Part shown: positions 37,500 through 49,495 of the stretch, in pieces
Layout: each line of letters starts with the position of its first letter
Position numbering within the stretch: position 1 is the first letter of the stretch
Source: Xestospongia bergquistia
Lineage: Eukaryota; Porifera; Demospongiae; Haplosclerida; Petrosiidae
Reading direction: 5' to 3'
Assembly: GCA_963965975.1 (NCBI GenBank)
Contig: OZ014414.1
Location: forward strand, 5,555,501-5,619,500
DNA length: 64,000 nt
Position numbers and translations under genes: made by a program
Notes under the pieces: model-generated
The model's input: only the letters and a program-made list of their open reading frames with translations
Told to the model about the DNA's origin: nothing
The model's database searches: none

Positions 37500-38737
37500 G
37501 CCAATCTAGATGTTTACATATCTCGTTGGCTTTTCTTTTGTTCTCAACAATATTTCCATCATAGCATCAATTACTGTTTTCCAAGTAACAGAAGATGACT
37601 GGCTTGTTATCCTGGTGTTGATTACATCTTTTAGCCTAACTCTATGGCTTTCATTGCTCTGTCTTAATCCTTTCAATTAAATTCACAAACAATTTTGGAT
37701 GTACACTGAATGTGTATGTGGTCGGTCATCCAGTGATATATTAATGTCAATCAATTTGAGGTTGACTGCTACCCTGTAGTAGTCTTTTATCAAAAAACTC
37801 ACTGTATACCATCAACATTGAGTGAATATTCAAGATCTTTTTAATAAAGTCATGTGCATCAACAACTGCTTGAATTTGTACAGAAATGCAAGGAGGTTCT
37901 ACAATCATTGAAGATGAAAATATATCAACCTCTTTCTTATTTATCTATAATAGTAAATTTAAGGTCATAGTTACAAGTAAAAACACATCTTTATTAATGA
38001 TGTACAATAACATAACTGAAATGCAATATTGTAATATTTATAACTTTTCAGTCTATTATAGTGCATAACATAAATGTTTACATATCACAGGTGGGCTACT
38101 TTGAGGCTCAATTGTCCAACCTTGAACTTTGAAATTTTCAGGAAATCCTGTTAACATTAATTTATTTTTGAATAGATAGCGTCTTGTGTTACAGCAATTT
38201 TAACATCCCATTCTTTTGGACCTGTACTTTTACGGAAAATCTGGCCCTGATACATACAATCTAGACGTTTAACCTTAACACTTTCTATTGTTAAAAGAAA
38301 ACATTATTAATTCTATACCATTAATTTATTAACTTACGGACTACTTTAAAAGCTATGGTTCCACCAATGAAAGCTCCAACAGTAGGAAACCCGCACCATT
38401 CACACCACCGACTACCAACAATGACACCAACAATATCATTAGCCATAAAACTATCATTAATATTCACTATAAGTAGCACAGAAAATGTTTGAAGAGATAT
38501 TTTACCAATACAAGATTTGGAGGAGAATAAACCACCATGTAAGAACCTGAATTTAAAGAATGGTTGAGATTTAGCAACAACAAAACGTAGTTTTTTTTGT
38601 CTTTCTTTGACTATGTATGCACAATGCTCTAGTTCAATAGTAACTGGCTTGTTGAGTGGAGAAGAACTTGATATGGATGGATACATAGCACACACCACTA
38701 ACAAGCTTGCTACACTCTGGGAACTCAAACTTGCCAC
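37500..38737 (-). pseudogene. ZU5 / UPA-like / death-domain gene remnant
   Basis: Reading leftward, 38737-38321 encodes KPVTIELEHCAYIVKERQKK then RFLHGGLFSSKSCIGKISLQ, the C-terminal ZU5 pattern (V-x-I-E-L-x-H-C ... GG-x-F ... G-x-I-S-L) seen in UNC5, ankyrin, PIDD and sponge death proteins. A second exon-like block at about 38270-38100 (IFRKSTGPKEWDVKIAVTQD; GFPENFKVQGWTIEPQ) resembles the UPA region. At about 37690-37520 comes a death-domain end (SSSVTWKTVIDAMM; ICKHL). Stops and shifts between blocks and the missing upstream half suggest a relic. The family acts in membrane-linked apoptosis and immune signalling. Confidence 0.6.
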
Positions 38738-38759
38738 CTAACAAGCCCTTGAGGAGCTA

Positions 38760-39327
38760 GCTCATATTCAGACCCAACTGGCCTGATGACTTCTGCTGGA
38801 ACTATTACTTTTAACCCACATTCTTCTACTATTAATTCATGATCAGTTGTGGCACTATATCAAGAAACTTCCCACTGGCATCATGCCTTCAAATAAATCT
38901 GAAGAAAATGATAGGAAGCTTTCTAATGGAATAAAAATTCTAATGTTGCACCTATATTGGTATTGGTATTGTTATATGTGCCTATATTGAGGGTATAGGC
39001 AAGTATAGGTACTTATTATCAGTTATCACAAATTTGAACTCTTTCACCAAATTGAATAAGTTATTGAATTGTTACTCAAAGTCAGTAATTTTTTTTCCAG
39101 AAAAGTAACATTTCAGCTTTCTCGTGAAGCAGCATGTTACATCTGTCATCAAGAATTATAGCAGCTGTGCTGAATAGTCTCTCTGAAGGTGCACTGCCAG
39201 CTGGTGCACTAAGATACTTTCTGGCTAGTTCAGCTACAACAGGTTTGGACTTCTCATTGTCCTTCCAGTACTGTAATGGGTTATTCCTTTTCATAGTGAC
39301 TTTCTCAGGATCAATAACATTAGACAT
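38760..39327 (-). mobile_element. hAT transposase C-terminal dimerisation domain
   Basis: Minus-strand frame 39327-39082: NPLQYWKDNEKSKPVVAELA, then PAGSAPSERLFSTAAIILDD and LLHEKAEMLLFWKKNY. This is the hAT C-terminal domain with its conserved P-x-x-W, A-x-x-x-L-x-x-P, S-x-x-x-E-R-x-F-S and N-x-L sequence order. Upstream domains are absent. The sequence 39082-38760 would be its 3' flank; no terminal repeat was identified. Confidence 0.8.
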
Positions 39328-39578
39328 AGGTGATGGAATATGTTTTCATCTGGGGGGGTACCCTCAATGCTAACTGACTACCCTATATTACATACATGCA
39401 TGAACATTATTATTACTAATTTTTAATTGTTCCCCAAAAAGTTTTATGATTGACGTTTACTGCATAATACTTTATAATTGTATTAATTACATATTTAGTT
39501 ATATTATCTGTTGTATAGAGTATACATATTATACATACAATGTATGTTAGTCTTTAACAGCAAATTATCTTCCTTTAG

Positions 39579-39681
39579 GTTAACATCTGGTACTGCTGAG
39601 CCATTTTTCTCTGGTACAAGTAGTGTCTATATTGAACAAATGTATGAGACATGGAGACAAGATCCTCACTCAGTACATAAG
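39579..39681 (+). pseudogene. OGDH: Single exon of 2-oxoglutarate dehydrogenase E1 (OGDH)
   Basis: With a CTTTAG acceptor and an AAG|GTATAA donor, the exon encodes LTSGTAEPFFSGTSSVYIEQ then MYETWRQDPHSVHK. This matches the mature N-terminus of animal OGDH (A-E-P-F-L-S-G-T-S-S-N-Y-V-E-E-M-Y...P-x-S-V-H-K), the thiamine-diphosphate subunit of the mitochondrial 2-oxoglutarate dehydrogenase complex. No other OGDH exon (for example the following SWD-x-F-F exon or any catalytic region) was found nearby. It is a stranded exon copy, or the start of a gene whose other exons are displaced. Confidence 0.7.
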
Positions 39682-40005
39682 GTATAATGTATTTGTAGTT
39701 ACTCTGTACACTTTTAAAATATTATATACTTGTACACAATGTACTCTAGTAAAATGTTGATAGTTATTGCTTCTGTAAACATTATTGGAGCATTTATTAA
39801 ATGTGTCTTTAGTTTATTTTACTACTAAAAATAAATGGATATATTAATTTTTTGACATATGATGGTCTTGTTCATGAGGTAAGTCTTGTTAAACCTTTTT
39901 AACTGGCTTCAAAATACGTTTTTAGGCTAATATTTATTAGGTATTAAAGTTAAGAGAAAATTATATTTTTATTGTCAAAATGAGAGTGCAGTTATTCAGG
40001 TTACC

Positions 40006-40293
40006 ATGGCTACTGATCTGTTAGAACTTGCTGGATCTATGTTTTTTATTAGTGAAAAAGTAGGTGTGTTAAATTCCAGTTATTCCACCCACTTATTATT
40101 TATTAATCTTATACAGGAATTGTCTATAGTACAATTGAAGTTACCGAGCTCGACTTTTAATCCTCATTGTTCTTCTAAGGTCATTGAATTAAATGGGCAT
40201 GGCTACTCCACTGTACTGCTTGAGAATCCAAAAGGCAATGTTCTAGTTAGTGAAAGCAAAGCTGAGGATTTAGGGCGTCAACTGTTCTCCTAG
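40006..40293 (+). other. Unrecognised ORF, possibly two exons
   Basis: A 95-codon frame starts MATDLLELAGSMFFISEKVG. A GT...TATACAG stretch (about 40063-40117) could be a short intron, joining to ELSIVQLKLPSSTFNPHCSS and HGYSTVLLENPKGNVLVSES. The second part looks like real, moderately hydrophilic protein, but no family was recognised. It lies between the stranded OGDH exon and the receptor gene. Confidence 0.3.
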
Positions 40294-40406
40294 AAAACTG
40301 AACTTGAATTTGTTTGTCAATGTGTCTTGCTTTTATTATCAGGTTTTATTATTATTAATAGTTATAATATTAATGGTTATTATAAAGATTCATTGTTAAA
40401 TCATGA

Positions 40407-43400
40407 ATGAATTATCGTGTAACACCCGCCTTTACCAGTTCATCTTGGCTAACCTGGTCTCATTCATTTGAGAACTATCCACTATCATATCACATTTATA
40501 TAGAGAACCAACATGGCCAGTTACTATATAATGATATCACTGAGGATACATCTTATGAGTTATATAACCTCACAGTCTGGTCTGTGATATTTACACTGCT
40601 ACTGTAGTAGTGACAGTAAATGATAATGGAAAATCCTACATGTCAAATAATGTGATAACCCATGATGAATATTCTAGTGGTAAGTAATAAAAAATATATA
40701 ATGATAAGTCAATGTCTGATACTGTCAACAGACTATATTATCAAATTTTATAATCATTCTGTCTTATTTAGTAAGTTTTTAAACAAATTTGATGTGACAT
40801 TCTGGATTACTATAAGTTATTGTTATCTTTACTTTTATTTAGTGTTCTCTCTCATATATTATATATTGACAGATTACAGGTTATCCTTGACTCTGTAATA
40901 GTACATTACTGGGTATTACAAAAGAGAAAGAGATCTCATTAAATGGATCATCAGAAACAAAACATACTCCTAAAAAGGTCACTTGTTATTCAGAAGACAA
41001 CAACTTTGCAACCATTAACTACACTGTTTCTAATATTGGTCCTCAACTAAACTGTATCTTCATTGGTGATATAGTGGACTATTTTAATGGCAAAGAATGA
41101 GTCACATTTTAGTGAGTACAATATTCTTGATTGTTTATAAGCACTCTTTTCACCACCATAGCAACCTACCACATACAAGGACTCACTCTACAGTACTACT
41201 CTGATAATGGATCAGTTGTTGTAGAGTGTAGGTTTGCTGAGAGATCTACTGCTGATGGATGTCATGTGATATTTAGAGAGTCTTCTAAAGGAGCTATGAA
41301 GTCTATTAATATGACTAAATCCAGTATAGAGGATAGTAGAGTATACCAGTATATAAGTCTACCAGTTAGTGGTAACTATACTGTGACAGTTCATGATATA
41401 GTAGATGGTACTATTATAACTAACCCATCTGTTGTATACCCTGAAGTACTGGAGTATATCTTTCTACTACCATCTCCTATTGAGACTACTACAAGTAAGA
41501 CTGTTATAACAAGTGGTAAGTATAAAAGTTAACTATTATAAAAGCAACATAATATACTCTTTAGATATTATTTCAGGTGATATGACTGTCAGTGGCATTA
41601 TTACAACTGCTAGTATAACAGAACCTACTGGCTGAGCAGTTAATGGTGAATATTAAAATATGTGAGACAGTTTATACAATTTACTCTATTAGGTCCAGGA
41701 AATGACTGCTTGATACCTCTTGTAGCTACTGGATTTGTATTACTATTATTATTGTTGGTTTTTTTTATACTATTTTTCTTATTGTTAAGATAAAGAAGCA
41801 TCATGATAGAAGTAAGTACTATAATGGAATTAAAATAAGTAATACATTATGTTTACTAGTAGAAAGAGACTATTCACAAGTTAATAACAACAAATATGTT
41901 AACAGTATTGTTAAACCTTTAATAATATTACATATATTAGTTATATACTTCCAGCTGCAATGTTTGCTGATGTTTCTACTATACCAATCGACCCTTACCA
42001 TATTAGTCTGGCTCCTTGTGATTGTACTCAACCTGTTGACCATATTAGTACTGATGAGGTAAACAAGTTCATAGTACTGTTTATATAGTAAATTATTGTC
42101 AGACTCTTACATAAACTGTAAACACATTATATACATTACTTTATATTGAGGTATATGACATATATTAACTATTACATAATACAACATTAACACACATTTT
42201 GTATTGTAGTTACTAATACAAAATGTGTACATTAATTGTGAGTAATTTTAACATATTCATTACAATATATATAGTTGCATGAAGTGAGAAGACAACCAGG
42301 TAGACATCAACATTCACCTCCACAGTCTATATCACCTTTCTTTATACCACATCAAGCTACATCCACCTCACGAAAGTTTACTACATTGTCAGAAATCAGA
42401 GAGCATAATCTATTAATACCAGAAAATAATGCTATACTTACTGCTTCTCCTTGTAGTCTAACATAGTCCTTGTCATCCGATGATGTAAGTGGTAATAATG
42501 TCTGTTTATTAGTCCAGTTGTCCTTATATGGCCCTATGTGAACAGTAACAGTTGCTACAAACGATTAAGCAAATATATTGTCAATAACTGCCATTTGCGA
42601 CTAATGACGTCAACTTGATAGGAAAAAGTGTTTAACTAAGAAGTCATTGTAGACTGTTGACCTTTTACAGATACAGTACTCTAACTATGGCAGTATATTT
42701 TATTGTAATATGTATTATCAAGGGGGAAAGTGACTGAAGTAATTTTAATACACTATACTCTATATACCTAAATATTTTGATATATTGTATCATGTAAGAC
42801 ATCTATGTAATTTATAGAGCTAATGTAGAGATAAAATTAGAAAGTAAATTATTTATTTTGAAGAATGAAATTTTAGAATTACAATAATAATAACTATTTC
42901 TAATGTTGACAATTAATACTGACATAATTGTTTTCACTCTGTACTAACAAATACTGCGTTTCTTTTGATCTTATAAAACTTAATCATAATCATCACCAAT
43001 ATGATTACTTCCTATAGAGTATAGCTGTTAACAACTATAATCCTGTCTCTGAAAACATTGTCAGTATCTCATCCACTAATGATCATGATGTAACAGTTGA
43101 AATTAACGAAAATGAAAGTCCTGTTAAATATACAGAAGTAACTGTATCTTCTGCTCCTGATGAAGACAGGCTAAGTAATATTATAGATAGTAGACGTTCA
43201 GAAACTATATCAAAAGAAAAAAGAATAATGTTGTGTGATGAAGACCAGAATATAACTCAATATGTTAAAGTGGAATCTCCTACCAATTGTCCTATAGCTC
43301 CACCCCTTAGTGATATGCTATTGGTGGACACATTAACACAATGGTAATAATTTGGATATTATCATAACTTTATTATTATTAGTTATATCATTACAGGTAC

Positions 43401-44407
43401 CAGACCTTTATCATATTAATCCTGATGAAGTAACAGTAAGTGACTTGTTTACATACTAACAAATATTTAAAATACATTACTAATACAGCTCACTTCATTA
43501 ATTCATCTAATTTCATTTTATCTAATCCAGTTTGTCTAATAAAATGTTTTGTTGTCCTTTTATCCCTGAAAAATTTAAAGAGTCTTAAAATGTGCTATAA
43601 AAAATTTAAACTTTATATAAAATGAGACGTCAGTACATTTAATTAGACAAAGTTATATTAGATGAATTGTAATTAGATGAACTTTATTAAATCTCTACAT
43701 TAATAATTTACTAAAGTAATAAGTTACAAATTGTTAGACTCAGTATTACGGAATGGAATTACATAATGTCTTTAAATTTTTATCTTGTTCAAATTTTTAT
43801 TACTGATTTGTTATTATAGGATCAACTTCCTATAAGCCTCAGTTGGTATGTGGAACTAATTCAGTACATTCTCACAGCAAATACATAAATAAATCTGTAA
43901 GTTTAACATATTCATTTTTATCAAAATCAGTGACTCATTTTCCTTTTTTATAAAGGAAATTGTCATTTCTTCATCATTATCATTGCTTCCAACATCAACA
44001 GCTATGGAGTACATCTCTGAATCTACAGATGTTCGTAATAATTCTGATAGAGATGTTCCTAGATTTGATAATACTCAAAATGCATCTGAACAATCTAAAC
44101 TGGAGACTGGTTCAATCACTGATGACTGTAATATATATCTAATGGTTTGTTCAATATCTCATTTTCTATCTTCTGTAGTTAAAAGAGTACAAACAAGTCA
44201 AGTACTGCAAGACTGGAATCCATTGAATTATCAGATACAGTAGCTACTGGATCAACTAATGAAACATCTTCAACAGATGCAATGCCCTTCCCAATAAATT
44301 TAAATAACAAATAAGTTCCTCTTCAAGTTACTGATAATTCTAATATGCAAGAAGAAATAGAACCTTGTACTGAGTCAGATAGGTCTCTCTCTGAGGCTGT
44401 TTTCTAG
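40407..44407 (+). CDS. Single-pass receptor with FN3/Ig-like ectodomain (multi-exon, some lesions)
   Basis: Ectodomain exons: 40407-40680 has an FN3-like strand pattern (YHIYIENQHGQLLYNDITED), about 40905-41098 a second module (KVTCYSEDNNFATINYTVSN), and 41162-41515 a module of the sponge-receptor type (YHIQGLTLQYYSDNGSVVVE; ISLPVSGNYTVTVHD). A short linker exon follows at about 41577. The membrane exon (41693-41810) gives IPLVATGFVLLLLLLVFFIL. Cytoplasmic exons follow at about 41954-42058, 42272-42466, 43018-43347, 43397-43439, about 43820 and 43957-44142, then a serine/threonine-rich tail ending TAG at 44405-44407. Many sequons support surface exposure. Lesions: a one-base shift near 40575, a stop just after the membrane segment, TAG at 42464-42466 and others. 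It resembles sponge orphan surface receptors; the ligand is unknown. Confidence 0.55.
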
Positions 44408-44678
44408 TCTCAAGTACATTTTGTAGTTATAAAATAAATATCTGTATTATATATTATATTTCTTATACCAATAACTGAGATATTATAATAGAGAACTTAA
44501 TATCATGTTGTTATTGTATTCCCTTGTATAAATTGACTGTCACTACAATTTTTGGAAAATTTGTTATACCTGTAACCATTTTAATTTGTTTATATCTTTA
44601 GCAACTCATGAGGACATGTTATTAATAAATTACCAATAATAATTTATATATGATATTAACACTGAAGGGCCTGTTAAA

Positions 44679-44747
44679 CCAACAGGAAGTGAGGTATACA
44701 TTATTGTATATTGTAAATGCCAAATTGTGATTAGGACTTCCTGTTGG
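44679..44747. repeat. Perfect 12-bp inverted repeat around a 45-base spacer
   Basis: CCAACAGGAAGT at 44679-44690 is exactly inverted as ACTTCCTGTTGG at 44736-44747. Both arms contain AGGAAGT, the core bound by ETS-family factors. It lies about 270 bases after the receptor gene. It may be a paired factor site, an RNA hairpin or a short transposon end. Confidence 0.6.
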
Positions 44748-45559
44748 AACATAATGTCAATTGTTTCAAATTAACCAGATTCATTGAGAATTAAAGTATA
44801 TGTGCATGAGACTACAATCTATAATGCACCACCTGGTCTAATGATAACAGTCTCTCTAGTGAACATAGTTCAAATGGAGGTTCTCACTCTACAAAAAAGA
44901 ATTACATTATCAATTGACAATATATAATGGAATGGAATCACAAAGATATTTTAATATGAGTTAGATTTCCCACCTTCAAAACTAGTAAAATCTAAAAGGA
45001 CATATAACAAATTGATTGTCAAGTAATAACCAAACAATGATATGTACTATATTTGTTGTTATGATAATGACTGTTATTACATTTTTTAACTATCTTGTTA
45101 TGAAAGTGAAAATATGTTTATAGTTTTGATATGACCATAGATAAGTCTTATCTATATATAGACTAGTTTCATTATTTACAATAAAGATTCTATCTTTAGT
45201 CGACAGGGAATGGGAGGGAAAGAGATACATGCATGACACACGCACACACACAGAAAGGGAGGGAAGAAAAGAATAAACATAATTAAAGAAAACTTGATAG
45301 ATACGGCAGCTTGCAACTCAAAATTATTCAATCAGCCACAGTATCATTTTCAGTAATCAATGACAGCATAAACTCTGTTGCAATGGTGGCTTTCAAAAAA
45401 GCATTTAATTAAATAGACCAGGTATAATGCAACAATTAATTTTGACACAATCTCAGTTAACGTTAAGGGTATCTGTTGTCACACTTGAATGCTGCTTAAC
45501 AACAAATTATTATTATCAAATTATGACCGAAACTGAATACATAATGCAACATCAATACT
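44748..45559. other. Intergenic stretch
   Basis: No gene was seen. A CACACGCACACACACAG patch sits near 45240. Confidence 0.4.
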
Positions 45560-45569
45560 TTAATGAAGC

Positions 45570-46328
45570 ATTAACTTAATGAAGAGTCTGATCTAGAAAT
45601 TGAAGAGACAGAAGATGCAATTGTTACACATGTGCTTGAGCAAAGCATTAGAGAATGTGATGAAGTTGGCAGGTAATGTTGCATAGTTAATGCTTTTACA
45701 CCTCTCTTGTCTCTGTAGTCATTCAATGGAAGACTTCATACGAAGGTTGTCCAGAAAAGTGGAGCATTATGATGAATTTTTATTGGAAATTGACAGAGAA
45801 TTTGTACTTGCAGACTGTTTTAAAATTGTCAACAATTGTGACTTTTCTCCCACTAAACTTATCAAAGTAGCACAAGTTGTATTTTCACATAAACAGGACT
45901 TTTGTTGATAGGTTGTCTTCAAAGGAGAACAGGGTGAAGATGATGGAGGGCTGGGAAGAGAACTCTGGTGACTTTTCTCATTACAGCAAAGGAATATTAC
46001 TTTGAGGGAGAACAAAATAAAAAAGTAGTTCAACACGACATTCTTGGTCTTCAGCTATATAATGTTGTGAAATTATTATTTGAATGATGTTGACAGTTTT
46101 AAATTAATGGAGTCTGTTGCTACTAATGATTTCTCTCAACTCCATTATAGACAAATGTTTTTTACAAAATTGGCTGTTTGATGTCTGTATCTCTTAGTCA
46201 AGAAGGATCAGGCTATCCTTATATCTGTAAAGGGGTTTATGATTATCTTTGTGGCAAAGAGCTTAACGAAATCACTATTGACTACACTATTATACCTGAT
46301 TATGACATCAAGCTATTAGCAAGCAAGG
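45570..46328 (+). pseudogene. HECT-domain ubiquitin-ligase fragment (N-lobe only)
   Basis: Exon-like pieces: about 45578-45671 (ESDLEIEETEDAIVTHVLEQ, GT donor), 45720-45866 (SMEDFIRRLSRKVEHYDEFL), then VVFKGEQGEDDGGLGREL at about 45911, KEYYFEGEQNKKVVQHDILG at about 45988, and after a TATAG acceptor 46150-46328 (GCLMSVSLSQEGSGYPYICK; VYDYLCGKELNEITID). These match the HECT N-lobe order (V-x-F-x-GE-x-G-x-D-x-GG-x-x-REL, then Y-F-EG, then MS-x-x-Q-G-x-G-Y-P). The closest style is the G2E3-like HECT genes that are numerous in sponges. A one-base shift lies near 45937. The C-lobe with the catalytic Cys was not found, so it is not expected to be an active ligase. Confidence 0.65.
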
Positions 46329-46859
46329 TATAGATCCAACTCTGTCATTCAACCACAATGCAGTCTATCCAACAGTCTCTACATGTACTTTCTCACTCAC
46401 TCTACCTACATGATACTGCAATGACTATAATCAATTTAAACTCAAAATGGATCAGGCCTTTACTTGTCATGGTGGGTTTGGTGTAGTTTAATTAATAAGA
46501 TACTCAATATGTTTATGCTCTTGATTAAAATTATGTCAATCAATAGTTTATCTTTTGCCTGATCAATCTTATCCTCATCATTTATATTATATTATATTCA
46601 TTTTATGTTCAATTTATTTTATGCTTTTGGATAGTATAGTGTCTCTAATATTGCTTGTATACACTTGATTAAATTTTTGGTGAAAACCTTTTTGTCAATC
46701 AATACTTTATTTTCACTCAATCTGTTTACGTTTTTGTAAGGGATCATCTTTTCAAAAAAAAAAAAATTGTTTATGTAACTGTTCATAGAGGAGAGTGGCA
46801 ACTTGAAATGAAGGCTCTTGCTAAGATGTAGTGTTCTACACAGAATTTTGTGTCTGGAT

Positions 46860-47830
46860 ACTGTTGAAGTTCTTCTGTTAACAAGATTCTTTGATGTTCA
46901 GTTAAGAAATTAGATGGAAGGTCAGGCACAATTCCAGTATTACTATATCACCAGTACTCACTGGTCCACTCCAGTCAATCCCATAATCACAGTCCTGCAA
47001 ATAAAAGGACCTGATAACTAATATTTTCATTTCTTTCTAAACAGTCCCCACAACAGTATATTAATCTAACTACACATGATCTAATGTTATAGATTTAAAA
47101 CCCTTTGCTGGGTGTGGTCAAATGGAGATAACAAATTGTGTATTAAGGGAACATTTACATATAAGCTAATACACAGAGCAAGGCTTATTGTAGAATTTAT
47201 GTCTTGAAGGGGGGGGGGGTTGATCAAACAATGTGTGCAAACTATACCAACTAAAATTCTAGGCAGGGACTGGGGGAATCCTTTCCCAGAACATTTTGGG
47301 AATTATAAGTCCATTTGTATTTGTGGCTTTGGGATTAAAGAAAGTTATAACTACTGATTATACCAAGGACACATGTACTTTTTCTTACTGATGTCATAAT
47401 TAATAGTTAATATTATGCTTTGTAAATTACTTGACACATATTGTATAACATAACATTGATTACAAAATATACATACTTCAGTAATTCCAGTAACTCCCAG
47501 TACTGCCCTGCTAGTTGGTGTTTCTATCCTAGCTTGAGTCATTCCAAGAATCCATAGCTGATGTGGTGTTCGGTTATGTGTTACATGGAGAGGATGATTA
47601 CACCATGCCTCACGAAACATGTCCACTTGACATTGAATAATTGGTAGATAAACAAAGTGAAGGGCACATACATCAAGGTCAGGGTCAGCTCCACCCACTA
47701 CAGAGACTGTTGTATCATCAATGATTGGTATCAATTTAGACGATCTATATTCTGACTTCCAACACTTTGGATTAGACACTCCTGCTGGACTGGTTCTCAT
47801 ACCAGGTATATCCTGATTCCTGAAGTACAT
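46860..47830 (-). mobile_element. Integrase-type core fragment
   Basis: On the minus strand 47830-47480 encodes GADPDLDVCALHFVYLPIIQ then FREAWCNHPLHVTHNRTPHQ and LWILGMTQARI. A second exon-like block at about 46995-46950 gives DYGIDWSGPVS. This combination (C-LH-x-x-x-x-P-x-I, W-x-x-H, T-P-x-QLW, then a DYGIDW-x-GP element) is typical of integrase-core proteins that are common in cnidarians, sponges and fishes, probably of DNA-transposon origin. The upstream core is missing. The copy is incomplete and appears broken. Confidence 0.6.
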
Positions 47831-48109
47831 GTAGCATTAAAAGGATTCATTTTTTTCACTTCTCTGTTTATCCATTCATATAACTACCCATCCATTTGTC
47901 AATCTATCTGTTCATTCAACCATCCATTCATTCACCAACTCAGCCAGCTAGCCATTTATCTATTAATTTATATAATCTTTATTTAATTTAGGTAATGAAG
48001 TACATATTATAGTTAATACTGAAACAGAATATGAGAAGAGAGACAAATCCAATCATTATGGCATAAAATGTCAACTTATTGGCTATGAATGGTCAACTGA
48101 TAGCAAACA

Positions 48110-48260
48110 GGTGATAGTCATATGAGAATCATGTGATCATAATACATGTTTTGTATGAGGATCATGTGATCATAATACATGTGTCGTATGAGGATCATGT
48201 GATCATAATACATATGTCATATGTGAATTATGTGATCATAATATGTATGTCACATGACAT
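48110..48260. repeat. Tandem repeat, about 3.5 copies of about 45 bp, in MYCBP2 intron
   Basis: Units contain GAGGATCATGTGATCATAAT followed by ACATGTGTC-type variants. Each unit holds the palindromes ATCATGTGAT and TGATCA. It directly follows the donor of the first exon. Confidence 0.8.
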
Positions 48261-48586
48261 TGTCTTTCTTTAGTGTTTGTCTCTGTTGGAGAAAGAGTTA
48301 GTTACTTTGGGTGCTATGTGTGCTGGTGCACTTCTCTCTGAAGATCTCAACCTTCCATATACTGGTCAGTGAAATAAAAAGCTTCGTACATGATACCAAT
48401 TATTATTGTTTTAACGTGTACCATGTGCTACCATTGAGTAGTGTACTTTGATTATTAACCTCTCTTTGTTATTCTATAGAGGAATTACCTGTTAGTTATG
48501 ATCCTAATGATAGTGAAAAAGCTGATATGAAAATAGTTCAAGCTGCTGCTCAAGAGGTAATGATATCACTTAATTCTTTTAGTGTA

Positions 48587-48592
<6 letters not shown>

Positions 48593-48657
<65 letters not shown>

Positions 48658-48715
48658 TCTCTCTTGTCTCTCTCTCTCTCTCTCTCTCTCTTGTCTCTCT
48701 CTCTCTCTCTCACAG
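48593..48715. repeat. (CT)n microsatellite abutting a splice acceptor
   Basis: Long CT array with TTTG and TTGT interruptions. It ends in CTCTCACAG, so the repeat itself forms the polypyrimidine tract of the next exon (48716). Confidence 0.95.
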
Positions 48716-49139
48716 GTTCTCTCTAGTCATAGTCATCTATTGAATCGTGGATTATATGCCAATCTGTCATCACCTCAGACTGTCCTTTGTGGGGATGTCC
48801 CTCTAATTACTAATAGCGCTGAGCAACAATTTTTACAAGATTTTATTAAGAGTAAAGCTGAAACACCAGGTGGTAGACTAGCTAGGTAAGTAATATCTGT
48901 CCATTTATCATAGTCTTTATCCATTCTTACCTATCTATTCATCCATTCTCACCTTTCTATTCATCCATTAAGCTATCCATTCATCCATTAGGTGGCTTTA
49001 ACCAGATCGTTCAGTTGATCCTAATGCATCAGATCTTGAACTAAAGACAACAGATACTCCAATTGTTGGTAAACAAATTGAGTTTATTGTACGTACTAGA
49101 GATCATGACAACCAAGTGGTATTTGTTGAAGGCATGAAT

Positions 49140-49495
49140 GTAAGATAACAATACATGTACATGTAATAATACTAGAGTACAATATAGTAATATGTAAAGT
49201 GAACAATACATGTAATAATACTAGAGTACAATATAATAATATGTAAATTGAACAATACATGTAATAATACTAGAGTACAATATAGTAATATGTAAAGTGA
49301 ACAATACATGTAATAATACTAGAGTACAATATGGTAATATGTAAAGTGAACAATACATGTAATAATACTAGAGTACAATATAGTAATATGTAAAGTGAAC
49401 AATACATGTAATAATACTAGAGTACAATATAGTAATATGTAAAGTGAACAATACATGTAATAATACTAGAATACAATATAGTAATAGGTAAAGTA
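49140..49495. repeat. Minisatellite, about 7 copies of a 49-50-bp unit, in MYCBP2 intron
   Basis: Near-identical units contain ACAATACATGTAATAATACT, then AGAGTACAATATAGTAATAT and GTAAAGTGA. The high identity between units implies recent expansion. The array begins within ten bases of a splice donor. Confidence 0.95.

Noticed and set aside
47206-47222. Poly-G run as a possible quadruplex regulator
   Set aside because: A single homopolymer run without a repeated G-tract pattern; no gene context supports a role.
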